Positions 41,151 to 49,173 of a stretch of DNA of 55,880 nucleotides are shown piece by piece. The notes under the pieces were generated by a model. It did no database searches. It was given only the letters and a program-made list of their open reading frames with translations, and was not told the origin of the DNA. This DNA is from Candidatus Gallimonas merdae (GTDB lineage: Bacteria > Bacillota > Clostridia > Christensenellales > Borkfalkiaceae). The translations under genes and the position numbers were made by a program. The DNA lies in NCBI GenBank assembly GCA_904419525.1, contig CAJFRT010000012.1:1-55880 (forward strand), read 5' to 3'. Every line of letters starts with the position of its first letter. Position 1 is the first letter of the stretch.

Positions 41151-41178
41151 AAAAACGGGCGTTTCAGCCCGTTTTTTC
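41151..41178 (+). terminator. terminator of the sigma/anti-sigma gene
   Basis: AAACGGGC/GCCCGTTT (41153-41160 with 41167-41174), followed by more T. Confidence 0.82.
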
Positions 41179-41200
41179 TATATTTCGGCACAAAATCCAT

Positions 41201-41222
41201 TATTTAGAATTTTTTCTAAATA
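41201..41222. promoter_or_regulatory. palindromic operator upstream of the SdpR-like gene
   Basis: TATTTAG (41201-41207) and CTAAATA (41216-41222) are perfect inverted arms just upstream of the -35 box. ArsR/SdpR proteins bind such AT-rich dyads. Confidence 0.5.
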
Positions 41223-41227
41223 AATCC

Positions 41228-41256
41228 TTGACAGAGAGCCGTGCCTGTGCTATCCT
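41228..41256 (+). promoter_or_regulatory. promoter of the SdpR-like gene
   Basis: TTGACA (41228-41233), 17-bp spacer, TATCCT (41251-41256). Confidence 0.75.
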
Positions 41257-41280
41257 ATATTTAGAAATTTGTCGAAATAT
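41257..41280. promoter_or_regulatory. second operator-like dyad at the transcription start
   Basis: ATATTT (41257-41262) and AAATAT (41275-41280) are inverted arms over the expected start point; TATTTAG also recurs here as in the upstream dyad, suggesting autorepression. Confidence 0.45.
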
Positions 41281-41293
41281 ACGGAGGACGGTC

Positions 41294-41581
41294 ATGGGAC
41301 GCACGAAAGACGGTACAAAACACGCCGCAGACGCATGGGAGGCGCTCTCTGACGGGACGCGCCGGGAGATCCTGACCATGCTCAGGCACAGGCCGCATAC
41401 CGCCGGGGAGATCGCCGATCAGTTTGAACTCTCCGGGGCCACGGTCTCGCATCATCTGGCGGTGCTTCGCGAAAGCGGGCTTGTCGTGTGCGAACGGCGC
41501 GCGCAGACGCTCATCTATTCGCTCAATAAGCCGGCGTTCCGCGAGGTCGCCGATGCGATCGCGGTGTTTCTGAAAAGATAG
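41294..41581 (+). CDS. ArsR/SdpR-family winged-helix repressor
   Basis: A 95-residue DNA-binding protein: WEALSDGTRREILTMLRHRP, TAGEIADQFELSGATVSHHL (recognition helix), AVLRESGLVVCERRAQTLIY (wing), SLNKPAFREV. The order and length match the SdpR autorepressor group; no metal-binding Cys motif of ArsR sensors is present. SdpR normally regulates itself and the immunity protein SdpI; no sdpI is adjacent, and the next gene is an unrelated-looking permease. GGAGGA lies before the ATG. Two dyads flank its promoter, consistent with autoregulation. Confidence 0.88.
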   Translation: MGRTKDGTKHAADAWEALSDGTRREILTMLRHRPHTAGEIADQFELSGATVSHHLAVLRESGLVVCERRAQTLIYSLNKPAFREVADAIAVFLKR

Positions 41582-41586
41582 AAGGT

Positions 41587-41629
41587 CCTGCGGAAATCGG
41601 AAGATGTTCCGGCAGGGCGGCATTTTTTT
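41587..41629 (+). terminator. probable terminator after the SdpR-like gene
   Basis: CCTGCGGAA (41587-41595) pairs with TTCCGGCAGG (41607-41616) with one bulge; seven T follow after a six-base gap (41623-41629). Confidence 0.45.
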
Positions 41630-41659
41630 AAAATGCATGCATTCGGACCGTGATTTTGC

Positions 41660-41688
41660 TTGCATTTTTTTACAAAAAGAACTATAAA
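41660..41688 (+). promoter_or_regulatory. promoter of the permease gene, short or no leader
   Basis: TTGCAT (41660-41665), 17-bp spacer, TATAAA (41683-41688). The ATG at 41699 is 10 bases after the -10 box, leaving at most about 5 leader bases and no ribosome binding site. Confidence 0.55.
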
Positions 41689-41698
41689 TAATGCCGCA

Positions 41699-42853
41699 AT
41701 GATTTCGTCAGGTCCTTCAGAAAGAATTCCTGCCGGAAAAACATTTTTCCGTGCGATCAAAAGTCATGTCGTGCTGCTTGTGGCAATCGTTGCGGCGGCA
41801 GTGACATGTTTTCTGATTCCCCCCGATGCGGGCTATGCGGATTATTTCGATCCGGATACGCTTTCCTGTCTGTTTTGCACGCTGGCCGTCGTGAGTGCGC
41901 TGAAAGAGCGGCATTTCTTTGAGTGGCTCTCGGGGAAGATCGTTACGGCGTTCGGGAATATGCGCCGTGTGACGTTTGCGCTGGTGTTTGTCACGTATTT
42001 CGGCTCTATGATCATGGCAAACGACATGGCGCTCGTCACGTTCCTTCCGCTCGGATACTACGTGCTTTCTTCCTGCAACCGGAAAGAGCACACTGCATTC
42101 ATATTTGTCATGCAGAACGTTGCGGCAAATCTCGGCGGAATGCTCACGCCCTTCGGAAATCCGCAGAATCTTTACTTATACTCCTTTTATTCGATCGATG
42201 CGGGGGAGTTTTTTGCGGTCATGGCGCTCCCTTTTGCCGTCGCCTTTCTGCTCATTGCCGGCACTTGTTTTGTGATCAGGCCGGAGCCTGTCCGGCTGGA
42301 AACGCCGCCTGCACAGGCGCCCGCGCTCTGGCGCATGATCGTCTATTTTGTGCTGTTTGCGCTCTCGGTCATGATCGTGTTCCGCGTCTTTGCGTTCTAT
42401 GTCGGATTGGCGGTCGTGACGCTTGCGCTCCTCGTTCTGGAACCGAAGGCGTTTCTGCGTGTTGACTACGGATTATTGCTCACGTTTTGCGCGTTCTTTA
42501 TCTTTTCCGGAAATCTTGCGCGGATCCCGGCGGTCAGCAGTTTTTTAAGCGCCCTGATCGGCACGTCGGCGCTGCTGGTGGGAACGGCCTCCTGCCAGAT
42601 CATCAGCAATGTGCCGTCCGCGGTGCTGCTCTCCAGGTTCACGCAGGATTACCGCAATCTGCTGGTCGCGGTCAATATCGGCGGCCTGGGCACGCCCGTC
42701 GCCTCTCTTGCGAGTCTGATCACGTTAGGGGAGTTTCGCCGGCGTATGCCGGGTCATACGCTCCGCTATCTTGCGCTGTTTTCTCTGATCAATTTTTCCT
42801 ATCTTGCCGTCCTGATCGGAACGGGATATCTCAATCAGCTGATCTTTTCGTGA
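41699..42853 (+). CDS. ion transporter superfamily permease (SLC13/ArsB/NhaD-like)
   Basis: Integral membrane protein of 384 residues with about ten hydrophobic segments. The pattern ANDMALVTFLPLGYYVL, NVAANLGGMLTPFGNPQNLYLY (first re-entrant Asn/Gly-rich hairpin) and SCQIISNVPSAVLLSRF plus NIGGLGTPVASLASLI (second half) is typical of the superfamily with citrate, arsenite and Na+/H+ antiporters. Which substrate is carried cannot be told. The start at 41699 is chosen because a TTG at 41660 lies inside the promoter. The region is somewhat AT-richer than the chromosome around it. Confidence 0.82.
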   Translation: MISSGPSERIPAGKTFFRAIKSHVVLLVAIVAAAVTCFLIPPDAGYADYFDPDTLSCLFCTLAVVSALKERHFFEWLSGKIVTAFGNMRRVTFALVFVTYFGSMIMANDMALVTFLPLGYYVLSSCNRKEHTAFIFVMQNVAANLGGMLTPFGNPQNLYLYSFYSIDAGEFFAVMALPFAVAFLLIAGTCFVIRPEPVRLETPPAQAPALWRMIVYFVLFALSVMIVFRVFAFYVGLAVVTLALLVLEPKAFLRVDYGLLLTFCAFFIFSGNLARIPAVSSFLSALIGTSALLVGTASCQIISNVPSAVLLSRFTQDYRNLLVAVNIGGLGTPVASLASLITLGEFRRRMPGHTLRYLALFSLINFSYLAVLIGTGYLNQLIFS

Positions 42854-42882
42854 AAGGCCCGCGCGTTCTGCGCGGGTCTTTC
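42853..42882 (+). terminator. permease terminator
   Basis: A 12-bp stem with one G-U pair (42853-42864 with 42870-42881) around GTTCT; the T-run is short (TCTTT). Confidence 0.6.
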
Positions 42883-43081
42883 GTTTGCGAAAATTGCGGC
42901 AGAAGGGGCGCAAAGGGCGCTTTGGCAGGGTATGACGTTTCCGGCCGGGATATTTTCGGGAATCGTGGCTTTTTTTGGCTGTAAACGTTTCCCGGAAAGG
43001 GGAATCCGACACGGTTCCCTATTTTTGTACAAAATTAGATGAATTTCGTAAATAAATTTTTGAATTATGTACAAAAATGAC

Positions 43082-43110
43082 TTTACAAAACCGATTTTGT
43101 GTTTTATAAT
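43082..43110 (+). promoter_or_regulatory. spo0A promoter
   Basis: TTTACA (43082-43087), 17-bp spacer, TATAAT (43105-43110). The AT-rich region before it holds two direct copies of TGTACAAAA (about 43026 and 43070). No clear Spo0A box (TGTCGAA) is seen. Confidence 0.75.
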
Positions 43111-43142
43111 GCCTGTACCAAAACAAAAACGGAGGCAGAATT

Positions 43143-43895
43143 ATGAAAAAAGTCCTGATTCTGGAGAGCAACGAGACGTTTGCCAAGGAGCTCTCCGCAT
43201 ACTTCGAGAAAGAAGGCTACACCGTGTGCGGCGTATCGGGCGACGGCACGGAGGGGCTCGCGCTTCTCGAAAAGCAAACGCCCAACGTCGTAGTCACCAG
43301 CCTGCTGCTGACGGGCGTGGATGGGTTCACCGTCATGGAGCGTGCCAAAAAATCGGGGGTGAAAGCGGATTTTATCGTGCTCGGCAACTTTGCCGACGAT
43401 AAGATCATCAACCGTGCGATCGCGCTCGGCGCGCGGTATTATCTGATGAAGCCGGTCTCTGCGCAGGTGGTGGAAGAACGCGTTGCGGAGATCACGCAGG
43501 AAGAGTCGGCTCCCGCGCGCGAAAAGTTTGAAAGAAAGCGCGCCGGTTCGCTGGACGAGCGCATCAGCAACATCTTTATCTCCATCGGGATCCCGCCGAA
43601 CATCAAGGGCTACAGCTATCTGCGCGAGGGGATCAAAATGGCGGTCAGCGATCCGCACGTGATCAACAATGTGACCAAGGGACTGTATCCCGTCATTGCG
43701 GAAAAGTATTCGACGAGTTCCAGCAAGGTCGAACGCGCGATCCGCCATGCGATCGAAGTCGCGTGGAACAGGGGACGCGTCGACGCAGTCAATGCCATTT
43801 TCGGGGCAAGGGTATACATCGGAACGGAAAAGCCCACAAACAGCGAGTTCATCGCGCTTGTTGCGGACAAGCTCATTCTTGAAAACATGGTATGA
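43143..43895 (+). CDS. spo0A: Spo0A with a degenerate receiver domain
   Basis: Master sporulation regulator by homology, 250 residues. The DNA-binding half (about 135-250) is almost textbook: IPPNIKGYSYLREGIKMAV, KVERAIRHAIEVAWNRG (recognition region) and KPTNSEFIALVADKL. The receiver half (1-120) keeps the fold and Lys103 but has lost the phosphorylation apparatus. The phosphoacceptor Asp (56 in B. subtilis) is Ser53 in VVVTSLLLTGVDG, the acidic pair is Glu8-Ser9, and the switch Thr is Gly81. It should therefore not be controlled by a normal phosphorelay. GGAGG precedes the ATG. No spoIVB is adjacent. The gene is monocistronic with a terminator. Confidence 0.95.
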   Translation: MKKVLILESNETFAKELSAYFEKEGYTVCGVSGDGTEGLALLEKQTPNVVVTSLLLTGVDGFTVMERAKKSGVKADFIVLGNFADDKIINRAIALGARYYLMKPVSAQVVEERVAEITQEESAPAREKFERKRAGSLDERISNIFISIGIPPNIKGYSYLREGIKMAVSDPHVINNVTKGLYPVIAEKYSTSSSKVERAIRHAIEVAWNRGRVDAVNAIFGARVYIGTEKPTNSEFIALVADKLILENMV

Positions 43896-43910
43896 GTTCT
43901 GAAAGAACGA

Positions 43911-43948
43911 AAGGGAACGCATCGCGGACATGGTGCGTTCCTTTTTTT
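43911..43948 (+). terminator. spo0A terminator
   Basis: GGAACGCA/TGCGTTCC (43914-43921 with 43934-43941), then seven T. Confidence 0.82.
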
Positions 43949-44071
43949 GCCGTCGCAGACATGGCATGGGGGGAAACGGAGAAGGAGACGCCCAAAACCT
44001 CTCTCGCGCGCCCGTGTGCGCATTGCAATATATTGCCTTTTGCGAAATTTCCGAAAACAGGGCCGAAATCG

Positions 44072-44100
44072 TTGAAAATTCCTTGCGGAAATGATATACT
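44072..44100 (+). promoter_or_regulatory. promoter at the left edge of the inverted-repeat element, ahead of ftsK
   Basis: TTGAAA (44072-44077), 17-bp spacer, TATACT (44095-44100). The -10 box is the outer end of the left inverted repeat. Confidence 0.65.
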
Positions 44101-44377
44101 GTAAGGGAGCAATGCGAACCCGATCAAAAGCGGAAACCGGGCGTTCATACTTTGTTGAAGCCCTTGCCCGTGCCACCCGGCACGCGCTGCGGGCTTCGCC
44201 GTGTCTGAGACGCCCGTCTTGCGGCTTTTGATTGCTTTGCACTTTTTGCGGCAAGATTTTGGGATGAATTGCCGTGAAGAGGACGCAGCCATATCGGGAT
44301 ATTGCAAGGACGATGAACGGCAAGGCGCCCAAAAGATGCCGCCAAAAGCGTCGTTCGTATTTTTCCCTTACAGTATA
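44095..44377. repeat. 283-bp inverted-repeat element with extended nested secondary structure
   Basis: 25-bp imperfect terminal inverted repeats (44095-44119 and 44353-44377, 22 of 25 matching), each with TA at its outer end. Inside, two arms fold almost completely. Left arm: 44121-44131 with 44224-44234, 44138-44145 with 44209-44216, 44157-44163 with 44191-44197, 44169-44174 with 44179-44184. Right arm: 44242-44253 with 44337-44348 (one mismatch), 44257-44263 with 44328-44334, 44269-44275 with 44317-44323. No convincing protein is encoded. It could be a miniature inverted-repeat transposable element (TA ends suggest the IS630/mariner group) or a structured RNA at the start of the ftsK transcript; it matches no RNA family I can name. 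Confidence 0.6.
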
Positions 44378-44438
44378 CTATATGCTGAATCCAGAAAGAA
44401 AACATTCCCGGCGACGGGAGAATACGCGGAGGTTCGGT

Positions 44439-47400
44439 TTGAACGGAGTTGGTCGCGGAGAGGAACAACAGAATAAAAACAAGGGATCGCTTCTGACCAA
44501 AGAGACGGTGGGCATGACGCTGCTCCTGTTCAGCGCGGTCATTCTTTTTATCGCTGTCACGGGGCCGTACATATTCGGCGATATCGGGCTTGCGATCACG
44601 GCATTTTTTGTCGGGTTCACGGGGTACTTTGTGTATCCCTTGCTCGTGCTTGCCATTTACGGCTCGGCGGTGATGGTCTTCGGCAAAAAGATCGTTCCTG
44701 CGCGTTGGATCGTGCGGGTCTATCTTTTGCTGGCCGCCTCCTTTCTGATCGTACATACGGCGACTTCCGAGCGCTTTTTTGCGGAGGGCTACGGCGGCTA
44801 TCTTGCGGGCTGCTGGACGGCGGCGGAAGAAGGGTTGGCGGGCGGAACGGGCGGCGGCGTGCTGTTCGGCCTCATTGCCTACCCGGTGCGTGCGGCGCTC
44901 TCTGCGGTGGGCGCATATATTCTCTATTCGCTGCTTGTTCTGCTTGCGCTCTGGTTGATTCTGATCGCAACGCCTCTTCGCTCTCTGCTCCTCCCGTCCG
45001 CAAGGGCGCGCAAGGCGGAGAACCGGCCCGTGCAGCCGCAGCCCGTCACATTCGGCGATCTGCCGGAGCCCGAGCGCGTTGCCGCTCCCATGGAGACTGT
45101 TCCGACCGGGACGGCTCCCGTGAGCGCGCCGCCTGCTGCGGCGATGCCGACGGCCGCGCCCGTACCCCCTAAACCCGAAGTGACGGCGCAGGACTCTTAT
45201 CAGCGCAGCCGCGAGATCCTCTTTCAGGGGGATCCTGCCAGCAGCTATAAAAATAATCTCATTTTCGACCGCGATTCCTGTTTCAACACCTATCCGCGTC
45301 GCTCCAGCGTGGGGCCTGTAGAACCCGCGCAGCCTGCTTCGCCTGTGCAGCCCGCTTCGCCCGCGCAGACTTCGGGAATGAGCTATACCGAACGCTATAC
45401 CGCCGAAACTTCGCAGACGCGGCCCGTCATGCCGCGTCAGGTGACACAGGTAAAGCCGTCTGCGCCCGCCGTTTCGGAAGACGATTTCAATTATCCGCAG
45501 TCGCCGTCCTACCGCGCGCCGGCAGAGCAGCCGGTGGAGGAGCGGGATTTCTATTCGCACGACGTGCCGTATTCGCCGTTCACGTCCCAGCCGAACGTGG
45601 ACGATTACGAAGAACCCGTGCAGCCTGTTTCCCCGACGCGCCCGACCTATGAAGCACCTGCGGAGCCTGCACGTCCGACGTATGAAGCGCCCGTGCAGCC
45701 TGTTTCCCCGACGCGTCCGACCTATGAAGCGCCTGCGGAGCCTGCACGCCCGACGTATGAGGCGCCCGTGCAGCCTGTTTCCCCGGCGCGTCCGACCTAT
45801 GAAGCGCCTGCGGAGCCTGCACGCCCGACGTATGAGGCGCCCGTGCAGCCTGCACGTCCGTCCTATGAGGCGCCCGCGGCTCCGCAGTCCGATCCCGTTC
45901 AGTCTGATGCGGAGGACATCTCTGCCGCGCGTGAACGGGGCTTCCGCAACATCTTTTCGCAGCCCGTTCCGGAGCGTACGCGCATCGTGGACGAGCCTGC
46001 TCCCGCGGAGCCTGTTCCGCCGTCCGAGCCCGAAGAGACATTCTCCCGCACGGAGGACGGCCTTGCCGGAAGCCGCGTGTTCGGTTCGCCCATACGCGAT
46101 TCTGCGGCCGACATGTTCGATGACGACGATGCGGACGAAAACGATGCGGATTACCGTGAAGAGGGGATCTCGCCCCTTCCCGTTCAGAGAGACCGGGGCG
46201 AGCGTTCCGCCGTTTCGCGTGCCGGGCGCTCCCTGCGCGATGAGCCGACGCCCATTCCCGACGAAGAGGCCCCCGTGCCGCAGAAGCATGTCTATAAGCC
46301 CTATGTCTATCCGGATATCAATCATCTTGTGGACTATCCCGACGCATCGGGCGTCTCGCAGGAAGAAAAGGAGCGCAATTCCGAGATCATCGTGGAGACG
46401 CTCGCCGGCTTCCGCGTGGATGCGGACGTCGTCGGGGTGACGTCGGGCGCGACCGTAACCAGATACGACATCGATATTCCCAGAAACATCGCCGTCTCGC
46501 AGGTCATCAAGCGCGATGCGGAGATCGCGATGCGTCTGCATGCGCGCGACGGCGTGAACATCTATTCCAATTCCGAAAAGGGAACGATCTCGATCGAAGT
46601 TCCCAATTCCGTGCGTTCGACGGTCGGGCTGAAAGCGGTCATGCAGGCGGGCGAATATGTCAACGCCAAACCCGGTTCGCTCATGTTTGCGGTGGGGCAG
46701 GACGTTGAAGGCCGCAACGTGTGCGGGAATATCGTCAAAATGACGCATATCCTCGTCGCGGGTTCCACCAACTCCGGTAAGAGCGTCTGCCTCGATTCCA
46801 TGCTGATCAGCCTGATCTGCAAGTATACGCCCGAGGAACTGCGGCTCATTCTCATCGACCCCAAAAAGACGGAATTCATCGTGTTCGACGGCCTGCCGCA
46901 CCTGATGATCAACGAGATCATTTCCGATGCCCAGAAGGCGATCGCCGCTTTCAACTGGGCGATCAAGGAGATGGAGCGCCGCTACGACCTCTTCGAGAAA
47001 AAGACGAGAAGCGGCATCAACGTCCGCAACATCGACGAATACAACAAATCGCTCACGGAGGACGAGGAGAAACTCCCCAAGATCGTCATCGTCGTGGACG
47101 AGCTTGCAGACCTCATGTCGGTCGCCAAGAAGGACATCGAAGAGCGCATTCAGCGGCTCACCCAGAAGGCGCGCGCCGCAGGCATTCACCTTGTTCTGGC
47201 CACGCAGAGGCCTTCCGTCGACGTCATCACGGGCGTCATCAAGGGCAACCTTCCCACGCGTATGGCGCTGCGCGTCATTTCCGACGTCGACTCGCGCACC
47301 ATTCTCGATGAATCGGGCGCGCAGAAACTTCTCGGAAACGGCGATATGCTGTTCCGCACGGGCGGCATGTTCAACAGTCTGCGCGTGCAGGGTGCGTTCG

Positions 47401-47765
47401 TCAGTTCCGAGGAAATGCAGCAGATCGTGCAGGACGTCAAAGCGCACAACGAGGCGTATTTCGACTCTTCGGTCGCAGACTTCATCAACAAGACGGAAGG
47501 GGAGTCCGACGCCTCCGGCGGCGGCGAAGCGGACGATTCGGTCGATCCGCAGTATATCAAGGCGCTCGGGATCGTCGTCAACCTCGGGCAGGCCTCCATC
47601 TCCCTCATTCAGCGCAAGTGTTCGGTGGGGTACAACCATGCGGGCAAGATCATTGAGTGGATGGAACTCATGGGCTACATCACGCCCTTCGACGGTAAGG
47701 CAAAGGCCCGCGCGGTGCTGCTCTCCAAAGAGGATTTCGAGGCCAAATACGGGGATATCAACTGA
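44439..47765 (+). CDS. ftsK: FtsK/SpoIIIE-family DNA translocase
   Basis: Septal DNA pump that moves chromosome ends through the closing septum. From the TTG at 44439 (GGAGG six bases upstream) it has 1108 residues: four membrane segments (about 25-190), a long Pro/Glu-rich linker (about 195-600), the RecA-like motor with Walker A GSTNSGKSV (about 775) and Walker B IVIVVDELADLM, and a C-terminal gamma winged helix (ASISLIQRKCSVGYNHAGKI) that would read KOPS-like sequences. The linker holds a 25-residue tandem repeat. An ATG at 44382 in frame adds 19 residues but has no ribosome binding site, and that stretch is rich in rare Arg codons. With spo0A nearby, SpoIIIE is the alternative name. The stop overlaps the rimO start. 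Confidence 0.95.
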   Translation: MNGVGRGEEQQNKNKGSLLTKETVGMTLLLFSAVILFIAVTGPYIFGDIGLAITAFFVGFTGYFVYPLLVLAIYGSAVMVFGKKIVPARWIVRVYLLLAASFLIVHTATSERFFAEGYGGYLAGCWTAAEEGLAGGTGGGVLFGLIAYPVRAALSAVGAYILYSLLVLLALWLILIATPLRSLLLPSARARKAENRPVQPQPVTFGDLPEPERVAAPMETVPTGTAPVSAPPAAAMPTAAPVPPKPEVTAQDSYQRSREILFQGDPASSYKNNLIFDRDSCFNTYPRRSSVGPVEPAQPASPVQPASPAQTSGMSYTERYTAETSQTRPVMPRQVTQVKPSAPAVSEDDFNYPQSPSYRAPAEQPVEERDFYSHDVPYSPFTSQPNVDDYEEPVQPVSPTRPTYEAPAEPARPTYEAPVQPVSPTRPTYEAPAEPARPTYEAPVQPVSPARPTYEAPAEPARPTYEAPVQPARPSYEAPAAPQSDPVQSDAEDISAARERGFRNIFSQPVPERTRIVDEPAPAEPVPPSEPEETFSRTEDGLAGSRVFGSPIRDSAADMFDDDDADENDADYREEGISPLPVQRDRGERSAVSRAGRSLRDEPTPIPDEEAPVPQKHVYKPYVYPDINHLVDYPDASGVSQEEKERNSEIIVETLAGFRVDADVVGVTSGATVTRYDIDIPRNIAVSQVIKRDAEIAMRLHARDGVNIYSNSEKGTISIEVPNSVRSTVGLKAVMQAGEYVNAKPGSLMFAVGQDVEGRNVCGNIVKMTHILVAGSTNSGKSVCLDSMLISLICKYTPEELRLILIDPKKTEFIVFDGLPHLMINEIISDAQKAIAAFNWAIKEMERRYDLFEKKTRSGINVRNIDEYNKSLTEDEEKLPKIVIVVDELADLMSVAKKDIEERIQRLTQKARAAGIHLVLATQRPSVDVITGVIKGNLPTRMALRVISDVDSRTILDESGAQKLLGNGDMLFRTGGMFNSLRVQGAFVSSEEMQQIVQDVKAHNEAYFDSSVADFINKTEGESDASGGGEADDSVDPQYIKALGIVVNLGQASISLIQRKCSVGYNHAGKIIEWMELMGYITPFDGKAKARAVLLSKEDFEAKYGDIN
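45615..45869 (+). repeat. 75-bp in-frame tandem repeat in ftsK
   Basis: Three copies start at 45615, 45690 and 45765, and a partial fourth at 45840. Each encodes a 25-residue Pro-rich unit containing PVQPVSP, RPTYEAPAEPA and RPTYEA. Copies are nearly identical at DNA level, indicating recent expansion. Confidence 0.9.
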
Positions 47766-49096
47766 TGCAGAAAGTATTCGGCATGATCTCGCTCGGCTGC
47801 GATAAGAACCGTGTGGACGGGGAAAGGCTGCTGGGCGAAGTGCGCCGCCACGGCTGTCCCATTACGGACGACCCCGAACAGGCGCAGGTCCTGATCGTCA
47901 ACACCTGTGCCTTTCTCAACGCCGCCAGAAAGGAGGCGATCGAGACGGTCATAGAGGGCAATTCCCTTCGTTCGGGGAATCTGGAAAAGATCGTCGTCAC
48001 GGGCTGTCTGCCCGAAAAGTATATTTCGGAACTTTTTCCCGCGCTCACGGAGGGGGACGTCTTTCTGGGCGTATCCGATGCAACGGAGCTGTTTCCCGCG
48101 CTGGAACGCGCGTATGCGGGAGAGCGGGTGAACGCCGTCGGCACGGGCTGTGAAGGCGGCGGACGCGTGATCACCACGCCGCCCCACCTCAAATACCTGA
48201 AGATCGCGGACGGGTGCTTCAATCACTGCACGTACTGCCTGATTCCGAGCATCCGCGGGAAATACCGCTCCTATCCGATGGAGCAGCTGATCGCCGAAGC
48301 GCAGAGCCTCGGTCCGACGCAGGAGCTCGTGCTCGTGGCGCAGGACACCACCCGTTACGGCGAGGACACGGGGGAAAATCAATTTGTCGCACTTCTGAAA
48401 AAACTTTCCGAACTTGACAATATCTGTCATATTCGTCTGCTATACTGTTATCCGGAAGTGGTCACCGACGCCCTGATCGCCGAGGTGCGCGACAATCCGA
48501 AGATCATCAAATATCTCGATATTCCGCTCCAGCACAGCGAGGACAGGATCCTGAAGCTCATGGGACGGCGCGGGACCAGGTCGGAATACCTTGCGCTCAT
48601 TGCCCGCCTGCGCCGCGAAATTCCGCAGATCGCACTGCGTACAACGTTTATTGCGGGCTTTCCAACGGAGACGGAGGAAGAGCACGCGGCGCTCACGGAG
48701 TTTCTCAGGCAGGCGCAGTTTGAAAACTGCGGATTTTTCGCCTATTCGCGCGAAGAGGGGACGCCCGCTTACCGGCTGAAAGGGCAGATCCCTGCCAGAA
48801 TCAAGGAACGCCGCGTCAGGGCGCTGTACCGTGTACAGGAGCAGATCTCCCAAAACAGGCTCTCCGCATTCGTCGGGCGCACCGTAAAGGTCCTGTGTGA
48901 CGGCATCGACTATGAGAGGAGCTGTTTTGTCGGCCACGCCTGTTTCCAGGCGTACGACGTGGACGGAAAGGTCTTTTTCAACGCGCCGCGTGCAGAGACG
49001 GGAACGTTCTATGACGTTCTGATCGACCGCGCCGACGAGGCCGACCTGTACGGAAAGGTCTGTCGGGAGCCGGGACGCCCGCTGCCGCGTGCCTGA
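47765..49096 (+). CDS. rimO: ribosomal protein S12 methylthiotransferase
   Basis: Radical-SAM enzyme adding a methylthio group to an Asp of ribosomal protein S12. Its 443 residues comprise the N-terminal UPF0004 domain (ISLGCDKNRVDGE, VNTCAF, VTGCLPE, with three Cys for the auxiliary cluster), the radical-SAM motif C151-x3-C155-x2-C158 in GCFNHCTYC, DIPLQHSEDRILKLMGR, and a C-terminal TRAM domain (about 375-443). The S-L-G-C-D-K-N-R start separates RimO from MiaB. It overlaps the ftsK stop by one base. Confidence 0.95.
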   Translation: MQKVFGMISLGCDKNRVDGERLLGEVRRHGCPITDDPEQAQVLIVNTCAFLNAARKEAIETVIEGNSLRSGNLEKIVVTGCLPEKYISELFPALTEGDVFLGVSDATELFPALERAYAGERVNAVGTGCEGGGRVITTPPHLKYLKIADGCFNHCTYCLIPSIRGKYRSYPMEQLIAEAQSLGPTQELVLVAQDTTRYGEDTGENQFVALLKKLSELDNICHIRLLYCYPEVVTDALIAEVRDNPKIIKYLDIPLQHSEDRILKLMGRRGTRSEYLALIARLRREIPQIALRTTFIAGFPTETEEEHAALTEFLRQAQFENCGFFAYSREEGTPAYRLKGQIPARIKERRVRALYRVQEQISQNRLSAFVGRTVKVLCDGIDYERSCFVGHACFQAYDVDGKVFFNAPRAETGTFYDVLIDRADEADLYGKVCREPGRPLPRA

Positions 49097-49173
49097 AAGA
49101 AGGGCCGCCGATTTCGGGCGCGGCATTTCCGGACGATTGCAGTGTAAAGAAATTTGAGTGAACGGAGAATCTT

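Noticed and set aside
41632..41643. Perfect 12-bp palindrome AATGCATGCATT
   Set aside because: Short and isolated; no partner site or promoter overlap makes it a convincing operator.
44201..44476. Possible 91-residue protein inside the inverted-repeat element
   Set aside because: No ribosome binding site, no family resemblance, and the sequence is explained by nested base pairing.
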